34,759 bases of DNA. Source: Pelagibacterales bacterium SAG-MED23 (lineage in GTDB: Bacteria > Pseudomonadota > Alphaproteobacteria > Pelagibacterales > Pelagibacteraceae). The notes below the pieces were generated by a model. The model was not told where the DNA came from. It was given only the letters and a program-made list of their open reading frames with translations, and searched no databases. The stretch covers positions 1 to 34,759 of the forward strand of contig JACWDU010000004.1 of the NCBI GenBank assembly GCA_014653935.1, written 5' to 3'. Positions 1 through 8,385 of this stretch are shown piece after piece. Position numbers and translations under genes: made by a program. Positions within the stretch are counted from its first letter, which is position 1, and each line of letters begins with the position of its first letter.

Positions 1-91
1 CTCAATTTTTCCAGTCAATTGAGCAATTTGAACTTCTGAAGATCCAGTATCCTTGTCATGGATTTGAAGTTCTTTTACTTTTTCTTTCATT
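1..91 (-). repeat. Inverted copy of rpsO 5' end at the window edge
   Basis: Bases 1-91 are the exact reverse complement of 2304-2394, which is the base before the rpsO start codon plus its first 90 coding bases. Identity stops at 91/92, where the sequence switches abruptly into infB coding sequence. An open frame can be drawn through the join by starting at an ATG at 58, but that ATG is antisense rpsO and is not a real infB start. The copy may continue to the left of the window. The likeliest cause is a chimeric join made during whole-genome amplification or assembly at a contig end; a real inverted duplication is less likely. Confidence 0.95.
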
Positions 92-1930
92 CAGAGACAA
101 AATCTAGAAGTTTAGCTTCTTTAAAAAGAGCAAAACAAAAAGAAAATAGAAGTTTAAATCAAGAAGATTATAAAGATAGCTTTTCTCAAGTCAAAAGAGA
201 AGTAAATCTTCCAGAAGTAATAACAATCAAAGAACTGGCAAACAGAATGGCTGAGCAATCCAGCAGTATTATTAAACATTTGCTTGGAATGGGAGTAACA
301 GTAACAATAAATAATACAATAGATGCAGATACAGCAGAATATTTAGTTAAAGAATTTGGCCATAACCCTATAAGAGAGACAAAGGCTGAAGAAATAATTG
401 AAAAAATAAAAGAGGTAAAATCAGAAAATTTACAGAACCGACCGCCAATAGTTACAGTTATGGGACACGTTGATCATGGTAAAACATCAGTTTTAGACGT
501 ATTAAGGAAAGCCAATGTAGTTTCAGGAGAGTTTGGAGGTATAACTCAACACATTGGAGCTTATCAGATAAATCACGAAAATAATAAAATAACATTTATT
601 GATACACCGGGACACGCAGCATTTACAGAGATGAGAGCAAGAGGCTCTAAGTTAACAGATATTGTAATTTTAGTTGTAGCAGCAGATGATGGTGTTAAAC
701 CACAAACTATAGAGTCTATAAAACATGCAAAGGCAGCAAAAGTACCAATAGTTGTTGCCATTAATAAATGTGATCTACCAGAGGCAGACCCACAGAAAAT
801 AAAAAATCAACTTTTAGAATATGAGCTAATTGCCGAAGATTTATCTGGTGATACTTTAATGGTGGAAATTTCAACAAAAACTAAAAATAATTTAGATAAG
901 TTAGTAGAATCTGTTTTATTGCAAGCGGAATTACTAGATTTAAAAACAGATTTTGAAACAAATGCCAAAGGTATAGTTTTAGAGTCAAAAATAGACATTG
1001 GAAGAGGTCCAGTTGCAAACATTGTTGTAACTGCAGGTACTCTAAAAAAAAGGAGATTATTTTGTTAGTGGATTAAAATGGGGGAAAGTAAGAGCAATAA
1101 TAAATGACCAAGGTAAAAATATTGATATTGCTGAACCAGCTACACCAATTGAGATTATTGGTATTAATGGTGCAGCAAAATCTGGAGATGATTTTATAGT
1201 TTTGTCGAATGAAAAAGAGGCCAAATCTCTTTGTGAAGCAAGAGTTGAAGAGTCAAAAGATGATAAAATACCTCTTAATTTCGTCACGCAAGATTCTGCT
1301 TTTCAGAACTCAGTATCAGAGGAATTAAATATAATTATTAAGTCCGATGTTCATGGATCATCTGAAGCAATCAAAAATGCAATAGACCAAATTAAACATG
1401 ATGAAGTAAAACCAAAAATACTTCTTTCTGATATAGGAATGGTCACTGAAACAGATGTGACTTTGGCAAAGGCTTCAAATGCTGTAATAGTTGCCTTCAA
1501 TGTTAAACCAAGTAAAGAGGCAAAGAAAAGAGCTGAGCAAGAAAAAATTTCAATTTCCTCTTATAACATAATCTATGAAGTACTAGACTTTATAAAAGCG
1601 AAAATGGCAGGATTATTATCTCCAGATGTACAAGAAACAATTATTGGAAGTGCAGAAATTCTTGAAATTTTTAAGGTTTCGAAAGTAGGGAAGGTAGCAG
1701 GATCAAAAGTAGTCGAGGGAGAAATAACGCAGAACTCGAGTGCAAGAGTTATTAGAGATGGAACTATTATATTTAATGGCAAAATTGGTTCTATATTTAG
1801 AGAAAAAGATCAAACTAAACAGGTGTCAGCTGGTTTAGAATGTGGAATTACCCTAAAAGATTTCGCTGACTATCAAAAAAAAGATATTATAGAGGTTTAT
1901 AATTCAACAACTACCGAAAGAACAATTTAA
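92..1930 (+). CDS. infB: Translation initiation factor IF-2, 5'-truncated and frameshifted
   Basis: IF-2 is the GTPase that brings fMet-tRNA to the 30S subunit and promotes joining of the 50S subunit. In order, the sequence shows an IF2_N-like region (about 205-360), G1 GHVDHGKT (about 463-486), G3 DTPGH (601-615), G4 NKCD (763-774), domain II around 960-1080, domain III (VHGSSEA, about 1348) and domain IV with the fMet-tRNA-binding fold up to the stop at 1928-1930. The true N-terminus is missing because an inverted rpsO fragment is joined at base 92. At 1044-1051 an A8 run shifts the frame: with seven A's the protein reads straight through as [11 protein letters not shown], but with eight it stops at 1068. 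Everything downstream is intact in frame 2, so a single extra A explains the break. A functional IF-2 is essential, so a base-calling error or slippage-tolerant run is likelier than a dead gene. The stop abuts the rbfA start. Confidence 0.93.
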
Positions 1931-2296
1931 ATGAAACACTTAGGTAAACCCTTAACACAAAGACAACTAAGAGTTGGTGAAATGATAAAACAAGCTTTGG
2001 GTATGCTTTTTATAAGAGATGAAGCCAAAATACCGAATTTATCTACAAAGGAAGTTACCGTTACAGAAGTTAGAATGTCACCAGATCTAAAAATAGCCAA
2101 AATATTTGTGATGCCATTAGGAGGAAAAAATACTGAGGAAATTATAGAAAAATTAAAAATATCATCATTTATGATTAGAAAAGTTTTATCAAAAAAAATT
2201 ATAATGAAGTTTTTACCAAAGCTTTTTTTTGTAAAAGATGATTCTTTTGATTATGCAGAAAAAATAGAAAATTTAATTAAACAAACAAATAAATAA
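1931..2296 (+). CDS. rbfA: Ribosome-binding factor A
   Basis: RbfA binds the 30S subunit and helps mature the 5' end of 16S rRNA, notably during cold growth. The 121 residues fit the family: an N-terminal helix with RQLRVGEMIKQAL, the KH-like core with VTVTEVRMSPDLKIAKIFV at about residues 42-60, and a C-terminal LPKLFFVKDDSFD stretch matching the usual RxxPxLxFxxDxS pattern. The ATG follows the infB stop with no gap (TAAATG), so the two are almost certainly translationally coupled. The next gene, rpsO, starts 8 nt after the stop. truB, which commonly sits between rbfA and rpsO in proteobacteria, is not here. Confidence 0.93.
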   Translation: MKHLGKPLTQRQLRVGEMIKQALGMLFIRDEAKIPNLSTKEVTVTEVRMSPDLKIAKIFVMPLGGKNTEEIIEKLKISSFMIRKVLSKKIIMKFLPKLFFVKDDSFDYAEKIENLIKQTNK

Positions 2297-2304
2297 AGGA
2301 AAAA

Positions 2305-2553
2305 ATGAAAGAAAAAGTAAAAGAACTTCAAATCCATGACAAGGATACTGGATCTTCAGAAGTTCAAATTGCTCAATTGACTGGAAAAATTGAGAGTCTA
2401 TCAAAACATATAAAACAATTCAAGAAGGACAAACATTCTTCTGTTGGCCTCTTGAGAGCAGTAAATAGAAGAAAAAAATTATTAGACTATTTAAAGAAAA
2501 ATAATATGGAGTCTTATAAAGCAGTATTAACAAAATTAAATTTAAGGAAGTAA
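2305..2553 (+). CDS. rpsO: 30S ribosomal protein S15
   Basis: S15 is a primary binder of the 16S rRNA central domain and contacts the 50S subunit. The protein has the family signature: DTGSSEVQIAQLT near residues 13-25, HIKQFKKDKHSSVGLL near 35-50 and RRKKLLDYLKKNN near 55-67. At 82 residues it is slightly shorter than the usual 88-89, with the difference at the N-terminus. An AAGGAAA run (2295-2303) just before the ATG can act as a ribosome-binding site. The stop is followed directly by the pnp ATG (TAAATG), so there is no room between the genes for the RNase III hairpin that sits between rpsO and pnp in E. coli. Its first 90 bases also occur inverted at 1-91. Confidence 0.96.
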   Translation: MKEKVKELQIHDKDTGSSEVQIAQLTGKIESLSKHIKQFKKDKHSSVGLLRAVNRRKKLLDYLKKNNMESYKAVLTKLNLRK

Positions 2554-4626
2554 ATGTTTAAAGTAGTAAAAAAAGAAATAGAAGTAAGTGGAAAAAAATT
2601 AAGTTTAGAGACTGGCAAAATAGCAAGGCAAGCAGATGGAGCCATTATAGCTCAATGTGGTGAAACTGTTATCTTAGCTACAGTTGTTGGAGCAAAGAAA
2701 GTAAATCCTGATATGGATTATTTTCCATTATCTGTCAATTATCAAGAAAAATATTATGCTGGTGGAAAAATCCCTGGTGGTTATTTTAAGAGAGAAGCAA
2801 GACCAACCGAGAGTGAAACATTAATTTCGAGGTTAATCGATAGACCAATTAGACCTTTGTTTCCCGATGCATTTAAAAATGAAGTACAGTTGTTACCGAC
2901 AGTAATTTCATACGATGCTGAAAATCAACCAGACATTTTAGCAATCACTGCTTCATCAGCAGCTTTAGCTATCTCGGGAATGCCATTTATGGGTCCTGTT
3001 GGAGCTTCTAGAGTTGGCTTTATTGAAGGAAAGTACGTACTTAACCCATCTAAAAAAGAATTAGAAAATTCTAAGTTAGATCTTGTTGTGGCTGGAACTA
3101 AAGATGCAGTACTAATGGTCGAGTCTGAAGCAAATGGATTGACAGAACAAGAAATGTTAGATGCTGTGAAGTTTGGACACGAAGGATTTGTTCCAGTAAT
3201 AGAAATGATCGAAGAATTAGCGAAGGAATGTAGAAAACCTGAGTGGACTGTTGAGAAGAAAGATCTTTCAGAAGTAAAAAAGAAATTAGAAGATGAATTT
3301 ACTGAAGATTTAAAGAAAGCATTTTCTACAAGAGATAAACAAGATAGATCTAATCAAATTTCTGAAGTTACTGAGAAAGCTAAGAAACTTTATGAAGAGA
3401 ATGAGGACTACTCAGACTTAGATGTAAACTCACAACTCAAAAATTTAGAAAAATCTATAGTAAGAACTGATATTCTTAAAAACAAAAACCGTATTGATGG
3501 AAGAGGGCTTGCAGATGTAAGACCTATCATGTGTGAAGTTGGAGTTTTACCAAGAGCTCACGGTTCAGCATTATTTACTAGAGGAGAAACTCAAGCAATT
3601 GTGGTTACCACTCTAGGAACTAGTGATGATGAACAACGTTTAGAGAGTTTGGATGGACAACATAGAGAAAGATTTATGCTTCATTATAACTTTCCTCCTT
3701 TTTCAGTAGGTGAAACTGGAAGAATTGGAACTGGTAGAAGAGAAGTTGGTCATGGAAAATTAGCATGGAGGGCAATTAATTCGTCATTACCTTCAAAAGA
3801 AACGTTCCCATACACTTTTAGAATTGTATCTGAGATAACTGAGTCTAATGGATCTTCTTCAATGGCTTCAGTTTGTGGTGCATCTCTTGCACTTATGGAT
3901 GCAGGTGTTCCAATAAAAGAGCCGGTTGCAGGTATTGCCATGGGTCTAATTAAAGAAGGGGATGATTTTAGTGTTCTATCTGACATTTTAGGTGATGAAG
4001 ATCATTTAGGTGATATGGACTTTAAAGTTGCTGGAACTAAAGATGGTATTACATCACTACAAATGGATATTAAGATTACAGGTATTACATTTGAGATAAT
4101 GGAGCAGGCTTTAAACCAAGCTAAAGATGGAAGAATTCACATTCTTGGTGAAATGAACAAAGCTTTAAGCGAGTCTAGAGCTGAGGTTGGAAAACACACT
4201 CCCAAAATGGAACAAGTTACTGTTGATAAAAAAGATATTGCAGCTGTTATTGGAAAAGGTGGTGCTACAATCAGAGAGATTGTTGAAAAATCAGGTGCTA
4301 AAGTTGATGTTAACGATGAAGGTGTAGTAACAGTTGCTGCTCCTGATGAAGAGTCTAGAAATATTGCTATGCAAATGATCAAAGATATAACTGCTAAAGC
4401 TGAATTAAATAAAATTTACAGTGGGAAAGTTATGAAAATTATGGAATTTGGTGCATTTGTTAATTTCTTAGGTAAACAGGATGGTCTTGTTCATATTTCA
4501 GAACTTGCTCCTAAAAGAGTAGAAAAAGTTACTGACGTAGTTAAAGAAGGAGACGAAGTAAAAGTTAAAGTGATTGGTTTTGATAGAGGTAAAGTTAAAC
4601 TTTCTATGAAACAAGCTGCTGAATAA
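2554..4626 (+). CDS. pnp: Polyribonucleotide nucleotidyltransferase (PNPase)
   Basis: PNPase degrades RNA 3'-to-5' by phosphorolysis and is a core degradosome and mRNA-decay enzyme. The 690 residues cover the normal architecture: a first RNase PH-like domain with [13 protein letters not shown] near residue 93, a helical linker, a second RNase PH-like domain with the catalytic acidic cluster [12 protein letters not shown] near residue 485, a KH domain with [13 protein letters not shown] near 565 and a C-terminal S1 domain ([16 protein letters not shown]) at about 618-690. The order rpsO-pnp is widely conserved, and the zero-spacing junction with rpsO suggests co-translation. An intrinsic terminator follows. 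Codon use is slightly less A/T-biased than in its neighbours, as expected for a highly expressed gene. Confidence 0.97.
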   Translation: MFKVVKKEIEVSGKKLSLETGKIARQADGAIIAQCGETVILATVVGAKKVNPDMDYFPLSVNYQEKYYAGGKIPGGYFKREARPTESETLISRLIDRPIRPLFPDAFKNEVQLLPTVISYDAENQPDILAITASSAALAISGMPFMGPVGASRVGFIEGKYVLNPSKKELENSKLDLVVAGTKDAVLMVESEANGLTEQEMLDAVKFGHEGFVPVIEMIEELAKECRKPEWTVEKKDLSEVKKKLEDEFTEDLKKAFSTRDKQDRSNQISEVTEKAKKLYEENEDYSDLDVNSQLKNLEKSIVRTDILKNKNRIDGRGLADVRPIMCEVGVLPRAHGSALFTRGETQAIVVTTLGTSDDEQRLESLDGQHRERFMLHYNFPPFSVGETGRIGTGRREVGHGKLAWRAINSSLPSKETFPYTFRIVSEITESNGSSSMASVCGASLALMDAGVPIKEPVAGIAMGLIKEGDDFSVLSDILGDEDHLGDMDFKVAGTKDGITSLQMDIKITGITFEIMEQALNQAKDGRIHILGEMNKALSESRAEVGKHTPKMEQVTVDKKDIAAVIGKGGATIREIVEKSGAKVDVNDEGVVTVAAPDEESRNIAMQMIKDITAKAELNKIYSGKVMKIMEFGAFVNFLGKQDGLVHISELAPKRVEKVTDVVKEGDEVKVKVIGFDRGKVKLSMKQAAE

Positions 4627-4649
4627 TCAGTAACTTAAGTTAAAATTCT

Positions 4650-4683
4650 AAACCCCTGGAATGAATGTTCTGGGGGTTTTTTT
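4650..4683 (+). terminator. Intrinsic terminator of the infB-pnp operon
   Basis: AAACCCCTGGAA (4650-4661) pairs with TTCTGGGGGTTT (4668-4679) across a 6-nt loop, with two G-U pairs. The right arm runs into T7 (4677-4683). It lies 24 nt after the pnp stop, and such a GC-rich hairpin stands out in this A/T-rich DNA. Confidence 0.9.
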
Positions 4684-4685
4684 AT

Positions 4686-4710
4686 GGGGCACCTAGCAAC
4701 AGAACGCCCC
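4686..4710. repeat. GC-rich element, left copy (upstream of cspA)
   Basis: A 25-nt element closed by GGGGC at 4686-4690 and GCCCC at 4706-4710, giving a possible 5-bp stem around a 15-nt loop. It shares the core GCACCTRGCAACAGAAC with a second copy at 5115-5136. The two sit on either side of cspA in the same orientation. This copy lies between the pnp terminator and the cspA -35 box, so it should be outside the cspA transcript. Function unknown: a protein-binding site, small RNA piece or recombination remnant are all possible. Confidence 0.7.
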
Positions 4711-4729
4711 TTCTCCAGTTTATATTAAC

Positions 4730-4757
4730 TTGACATTTCTTATCAAATCACTTTATA
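4730..4757 (+). promoter_or_regulatory. Sigma-70-type promoter for cspA
   Basis: A perfect TTGACA at 4730-4735 is followed after 16 nt by TTTATA (4752-4757). The predicted start, near 4764, would leave an untranslated leader of about 50 nt before cspA, far shorter than the long cold-sensing leader of E. coli cspA. Confidence 0.65.
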
Positions 4758-4816
4758 GGTGCTCTATTGTTAGTTTTTTCTAATAATAAAGTTAAATAAA
4801 AAAGAAAGAAAATAAA

Positions 4817-5020
4817 ATGAGTATAAACGGAAAAGTTAAATGGTTTAATGCAACTAAAGGATATGGTTTCATTGAAAGAGAAGATAAAGAAAAAGATGTT
4901 TTTGTACACACTTCGGCAGCCCAAGCTGCGGGTTTTGAGTTAAACGAAGGCGATGCATTAACATTTGAAGTTGAGAACGGCGAAAAAGGTCCTTCAGCAG
5001 TTAATCTGCAAAAAGCTTGA
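4817..5020 (+). CDS. cspA: CspA-family cold-shock protein
   Basis: A 67-residue single cold-shock domain that binds single-stranded RNA or DNA and melts RNA secondary structure. It shows [15 protein letters not shown] at residues 5-19, with RNP1 (KGYGFI) and RNP2 (VFVHTS, about 29-34), and the usual C-terminal [10 protein letters not shown]. Length and motifs match the family throughout. It has its own promoter and is transcribed alone: the preceding operon ends at a terminator, and the next gene is convergent. The leader lacks a strong Shine-Dalgarno motif, having only an A/G-rich GAAAGAAAA stretch. It is bracketed by two copies of a GC-rich element. The symbol is the family name; which paralogue this is cannot be told from the window. 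Confidence 0.95.
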   Translation: MSINGKVKWFNATKGYGFIEREDKEKDVFVHTSAAQAAGFELNEGDALTFEVENGEKGPSAVNLQKA

Positions 5021-5047
5021 TCAGATTTCAATAAATTTCAAACACAC

Positions 5048-5094
5048 TTGGGGTGGAACTTTAAAAAATTATAAAATTTAATTTCTCCCCCCAA
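5048..5094 (+). terminator. Long stem-loop after cspA, possible 3' end
   Basis: TTGGGGTGGA (5048-5057) can pair with the C-rich arm TCCCCCCAA (5086-5094) with one bulged base, closing an A/T-only loop of about 28 nt. It lies 28 nt downstream of cspA. There is no T-tract after it, so it is not a classic intrinsic terminator, but it could protect the mRNA 3' end. Confidence 0.4.
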
Positions 5095-5114
5095 TAGATA
5101 TAGGTTGATTTTTA

Positions 5115-5136
5115 GGGCACCTGGCAACAGAACCCC
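5115..5136. repeat. GC-rich element, right copy (between cspA and msrB)
   Basis: GGGCACCTGGCAACAGAAC then CCC, a 22-nt near-copy of the 4686-4710 element, in the same orientation. The core GCACCTRGCAACAGAAC differs at one position (A versus G), and the outer arms are shorter (GGG / CCCC, extendable by an A-T pair). It lies between the ends of convergent cspA and msrB. No T-run follows on either strand, so it does not look like a terminator. Confidence 0.7.
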
Positions 5137-5143
5137 TTAATTA

Positions 5144-5635
5144 CTAACTCTCTGGGACGAAAAGCAAGCAAAGACCATTACTACAATATCTTTTTCCACC
5201 ATCAGGCCCGTCATTGAAAACATGACCATGATGAGCACCGCAGTTTGAACAAGAATATTCAGTTCTTTTCATTCCAAATGAATAGTCAGTTTTTGTTACA
5301 AATACACCAGGTAGTGCCTCTGTAAAAGATGGCCAACCAGTTCCACTATCAAATTTTTTAACAGACTCAAATAATTTTACACCACAGTTTGCACAATGAT
5401 ATGACCCTTTTCTTTTCTCGTAATTTAATTCACTAGTGCCTGCACGCTCAGTACCCTCATCAAACATTATAATTTTTTGCTCATTTGTAAGGTCAGGATT
5501 TATTATATTGTATTCACTCTCATCTTTTTTTAATTTTTTTTTAAAGCCCACTATGTTGTTGGCTAAAGAGGTTAATGGATAAAATATAAAACCTAATATA
5601 GAAGCCCCAGCAATTTTCAAAAACTTTCTTTTCAC
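5144..5635 (-). CDS. msrB: Exported peptide-methionine (R)-S-oxide reductase
   Basis: MsrB reduces the R epimer of methionine sulfoxide in oxidised proteins. The 163 residues begin with a basic start and hydrophobic stretch (KRKFLKIAGASILGFIFYPL, residues 2-21) resembling a signal peptide or membrane anchor, so the enzyme probably acts in the periplasm. The MsrB domain follows from about residue 45: two zinc-binding CxxC pairs (CANC, CSNC), GTGWPSF, HHGHVFNDGP and the catalytic cysteine in RYCSNG near the C-terminus. The reading frame opens at a GTG (5635); no closer ATG keeps the leader. It is last in a run of minus-strand genes after fabI and a 49-residue membrane protein. A GC-rich element lies just past its stop. 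Confidence 0.9.
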   Translation of the reverse strand: MKRKFLKIAGASILGFIFYPLTSLANNIVGFKKKLKKDESEYNIINPDLTNEQKIIMFDEGTERAGTSELNYEKRKGSYHCANCGVKLFESVKKFDSGTGWPSFTEALPGVFVTKTDYSFGMKRTEYSCSNCGAHHGHVFNDGPDGGKRYCSNGLCLLFVPES

Positions 5636-5651
5636 AATAATTGTTTATTAG

Positions 5652-5801
5652 TTATTTATTTTTTTTCCCAAGCTTATTTATTAAAAATAAAGCAACTGCA
5701 GTCAATAGGGCAAAAACTTCTAGTGCATGACCAGAACCCTCAAGAATTAATTGAACAAAAATAAATATTATACAAACTACAAACCAAACTAAAATTAGCA
5801 T
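5652..5801 (-). CDS. Small two-segment membrane protein, 49 aa
   Basis: An ATG at 5801 opens a 49-codon frame ending at TAA 5652-5654. The product is almost wholly hydrophobic: a first segment (about residues 2-20, starting MLILVWFVVC), a short polar turn with EGSGH (21-25), a second segment (about 26-42, ALLTAVALFL) and a basic tail INKLGKKNK. Such a two-helix hairpin with a positively charged tail is unlikely by chance. It starts 12 nt after the fabI stop and ends 16 nt before the msrB start, filling the gap between two genes on the same strand. No family recognised; function unknown. No clear Shine-Dalgarno site. Confidence 0.72.
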   Translation of the reverse strand: MLILVWFVVCIIFIFVQLILEGSGHALEVFALLTAVALFLINKLGKKNK

Positions 5802-5813
5802 AATAATAAACTC

Positions 5814-6599
5814 TTAAGATATATTTTTTGGATCTGGCATACCTACTTTATTATAACCAGCATCAACATAATGAATTTCACCTGTAACACCACCTGCCAT
5901 ATCACTTAGAAGATATAATGCTGAGTTTCCAACATCTAAATTATCAACATTTCTTTTTAAAAATGAATGATCAGCATTCCATTTGTATAAGAATTTGGCA
6001 TCTCCGATGGCTGATGCCGCCAAAGTCTTTATTGGACCGGCACTTATTGCGTTAACTCTTATGCCTTTAGCCCCCAAATCTCTTGCTAAGTATTTAACAC
6101 TAGACTCTAATGCTGCCTTACAAACTCCCATAACATTGTAATTAGGGATAGCTTTATTAGCCTCATAGCTAAGTGTAATCAAACTGCCACCCTCTTTCAT
6201 AACTTTTGAAGCTTCTTTTGCAACTTCAGTAAATGAAAAGCATGAAATCAGCATACTTCTTAAAAAATTTTCTCTTGTTGTATTTAGATATTCTCCTGAA
6301 AGCTCAGATTTATCTGAAAAAGCAATTGCGTGAACAACAAAATCTATTCCTCCCCACTGAGATTTAATATCTTCAAATAATTTTACTACTTCTTCTTTTT
6401 TTTCAACATCACAACTAAATGTAACGTTAGAGTTCAGCTTTTCTGCTAAAGGAATAACTCTTTTTTTAAGAGCATCACCCAAATAAGTAAAAGCCAATTC
6501 AGCACCTGCCTCTGCTAGTTTCTGGGAAATACCCCATGCAATAGATCTTTCATTAGCAACACCCATTATCAGTCCCTTTTTACCCTTCATTAAAGACAT
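5814..6599 (-). CDS. fabI: Enoyl-[acyl-carrier-protein] reductase (NADH)
   Basis: FabI carries out the last reduction of each fatty-acid elongation cycle, trans-2-enoyl-ACP to acyl-ACP. The 261 residues form a divergent short-chain dehydrogenase fold. The sequence shows the FabI-type dinucleotide motif GVANERSIAWGI (residues 13-24), the catalytic pattern Y-x-x-M-x-x-x-K in NYNVMGVCKAALE, and the substrate-loop region ISAGPIKTLAASAIGD. The C-terminal GEIHYVDAGYN is typical of FabI and separates it from FabG or FabL. It starts 2 nt after the fabB stop and is the third gene of fabA-fabB-fabI, so the whole unsaturated fatty-acid branch is one unit. It is the classic triclosan/isoniazid-type drug-target family. 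Confidence 0.96.
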   Translation of the reverse strand: MSLMKGKKGLIMGVANERSIAWGISQKLAEAGAELAFTYLGDALKKRVIPLAEKLNSNVTFSCDVEKKEEVVKLFEDIKSQWGGIDFVVHAIAFSDKSELSGEYLNTTRENFLRSMLISCFSFTEVAKEASKVMKEGGSLITLSYEANKAIPNYNVMGVCKAALESSVKYLARDLGAKGIRVNAISAGPIKTLAASAIGDAKFLYKWNADHSFLKRNVDNLDVGNSALYLLSDMAGGVTGEIHYVDAGYNKVGMPDPKNIS

Positions 6600-6601
6600 A
6601 A

Positions 6602-7813
6602 TTAGACTTTCTCAAATACTAGAGTCGCATTTGTTCCGCCAAAACCAAAACTATTAGACATGACAGTATTTAATGTTGCTTCTGTTTCTGTTTTTGCAAC
6701 TATTGGAAATTTTTTAGCCTCTTCATCCATTTCGTTAATGTTAGCTGAACCAGTAATAAAGTTATTTTTCATCATAATTAGACAATATATTGCTTCATGC
6801 ACTGATGCAGCCCCTAATGGATGGCCTGATAAAGATTTAGTTGAACTAATCTTTGGAATTTCATTTCCAAAAGCTTCTTTAACAGCATTTAATTCCGTAA
6901 TATCCCCAACTGGTGTAGAGGTTCCATGAGTATTTATATAATCAATTTTATTCTTAGAAGTTGCCATAGCCATTTGCATACATCTCACTGCTCCTTCGCC
7001 TGAAGGTGCTACCATATCATAACCATCTGAAGTTGCTCCATAACCTGTTAATTCTGCGTATATTTTAGCCCCTCTAGCTTTTGCATGTTCATATTCTTCT
7101 AAAACAAGTACCCCAGCGCCTCCAGCAATTACAAAACCATCTCTAGTTTTGTCATAAGCTCTCGATGCTTTCTCAGGTGTATCATTATATTTTGAAGATA
7201 ATGCAGTCATTGCATCAAACATAGCAGTCATTGCCCAGTGTATCTCTTCGCTACCACCTGCAAAAACAATATCTTGTTTTCCCATTTGGATAAGTTCCAT
7301 AGAATTTCCAATACAGTGACCACTCGTTGCACAGGCTGAACTCATCGTATAGTTAGTACCCTTAATTTTAAAAGGAACGGCAAGTGTTGCCGACGCGGTA
7401 CTCGCCATAGTTCTAGGCACAATAAATGGTCCCATTAATTTTGGAGTTTTTGCTCTAGTTTTATCGGCTGCCAAAATAACATTTTCGATTGAGGGTCCAC
7501 CTGAACCCATAACAATTCCTGTTTTAAAATTACTTACATCGCTCTCTTCTAATCCAGAGTCTTCGATTGCTTCTTTCATAGCAATATAATTGTAAGCAGA
7601 TCCTGAACCCATAAATCTAATAGTTTTTCTATCTATGTGATCCTCAAGTTTTATATTAGGCTTTCCATGAATATGGCTTTTAAGATTATGTTCTTTATAT
7701 TCCTCTGCAAAAGAAATTCCCGATTTAGTATTTAATAAAGATTGATGAACTTCTTCTTGATTATTTCCAAGACATGAAACAATTCCCAAACCTGTGATTA
7801 CTACTCTTCTCAT
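6602..7813 (-). CDS. fabB: Beta-ketoacyl-ACP synthase I
   Basis: FabB condenses malonyl-ACP with growing acyl chains and is specifically needed to elongate the cis-unsaturated intermediates made by FabA. The 403 residues contain the thiolase-fold triad: nucleophile C161 in [11 protein letters not shown]296 in [11 protein letters not shown] and H331 in SGHPLGA, with K326 in between. C-terminal [15 protein letters not shown] is the standard family ending. Pairing with fabA supports FabB rather than FabF; the start ([13 protein letters not shown]) also fits. The ATG overlaps the fabA stop by one base (TAATG), indicating translational coupling. Confidence 0.94.
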   Translation of the reverse strand: MRRVVITGLGIVSCLGNNQEEVHQSLLNTKSGISFAEEYKEHNLKSHIHGKPNIKLEDHIDRKTIRFMGSGSAYNYIAMKEAIEDSGLEESDVSNFKTGIVMGSGGPSIENVILAADKTRAKTPKLMGPFIVPRTMASTASATLAVPFKIKGTNYTMSSACATSGHCIGNSMELIQMGKQDIVFAGGSEEIHWAMTAMFDAMTALSSKYNDTPEKASRAYDKTRDGFVIAGGAGVLVLEEYEHAKARGAKIYAELTGYGATSDGYDMVAPSGEGAVRCMQMAMATSKNKIDYINTHGTSTPVGDITELNAVKEAFGNEIPKISSTKSLSGHPLGAASVHEAIYCLIMMKNNFITGSANINEMDEEAKKFPIVAKTETEATLNTVMSNSFGFGGTNATLVFEKV

Positions 7814-8313
7814 TATTTAAATAATCCTACTTTTAAACTGTCTGCAGAGTATATCTTTTTATCATCCGCAAGAAGTATACCATTTGCGAGTCCAACTGTT
7901 GTTTCACCTTTAATCAATATTCTTTTCATATCAATAATATATGTTGCCATTTTAACATTTTTTAAAACCTCTCCTGTAAATTTTACAGTACTAACTCCCA
8001 AAGCTCTTCCTCTCCCAGGATTTCCGAGCCAACCTAAATAAAAACCAACTAACTGCCACATGGCATCTAAACCCAAACATCCAGGCATTACTGGATCCTC
8101 TTTAAAGTGACAATCAAAAAACCATAAATCTTCTTTTATATCAAGTTCAGCTTTCATAATTCCTTTATCAAAAGCACCGTTTTTTTCACTTATTTCAGTT
8201 ATTCTATCAAACATTAGCATTGGAGGAGAAGGTAATTTTGCGTTGCCTGGGCCAAAAAGGTCGCCATTTGCGCAGCTTATTAGCTCATCATAATTAAAGG
8301 AACTTTTTTTCAT
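7813..8313 (-). CDS. fabA: 3-hydroxydecanoyl-ACP dehydratase/isomerase
   Basis: FabA dehydrates beta-hydroxydecanoyl-ACP and isomerises the product to the cis-3 form, the branch point to unsaturated fatty acids. The 166 residues show a hot-dog fold with active-site H69 in [17 protein letters not shown] and D83 in LDAMWQL; the cis-isomerising FabA type is supported by the adjacent fabB. It is the first gene of fabA-fabB-fabI and is transcribed divergently from irr across a 72-bp gap that must hold both promoters. Membrane lipid unsaturation is thus set by one short operon, and its shared control region with an iron regulator is conserved in alphaproteobacteria. Confidence 0.95.
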   Translation of the reverse strand: MKKSSFNYDELISCANGDLFGPGNAKLPSPPMLMFDRITEISEKNGAFDKGIMKAELDIKEDLWFFDCHFKEDPVMPGCLGLDAMWQLVGFYLGWLGNPGRGRALGVSTVKFTGEVLKNVKMATYIIDMKRILIKGETTVGLANGILLADDKKIYSADSLKVGLFK

Positions 8314-8385
8314 AATTATGTAACCTTATTACTTGATTTAAGCACATTATAATATAATTTTTCTATATAATTATTGTAATTAGTA
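8314..8385. promoter_or_regulatory. Divergent fabA / irr control region
   Basis: These 72 bp separate the divergent start codons of fabA and irr and so should hold both promoters. On the plus strand two overlapping TATAAT boxes (8348-8353 and 8353-8358) are seen, with a TTGATT at 8333-8338 that is closer than ideal. No clear Shine-Dalgarno site precedes irr, and no good Irr-box palindrome was seen here. Confidence 0.5.

Noticed and set aside
58..92. ATG at 58 as the infB start
   Set aside because: It lies in the inverted rpsO fragment; its first eleven codons are antisense rpsO and bear no similarity to an IF-2 N-terminus.
1202..1930. A separate gene starting at TTG 1202
   Set aside because: The frame is open and IF-2-like upstream of it back to the A8 run, so it is the C-terminal part of infB, not an independent gene.
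5048..5094. cspA stem-loop as a riboswitch or RNA thermometer
   Set aside because: It lies after the stop codon, with no start codon downstream on the plus strand; a 3'-end role is the simpler reading.
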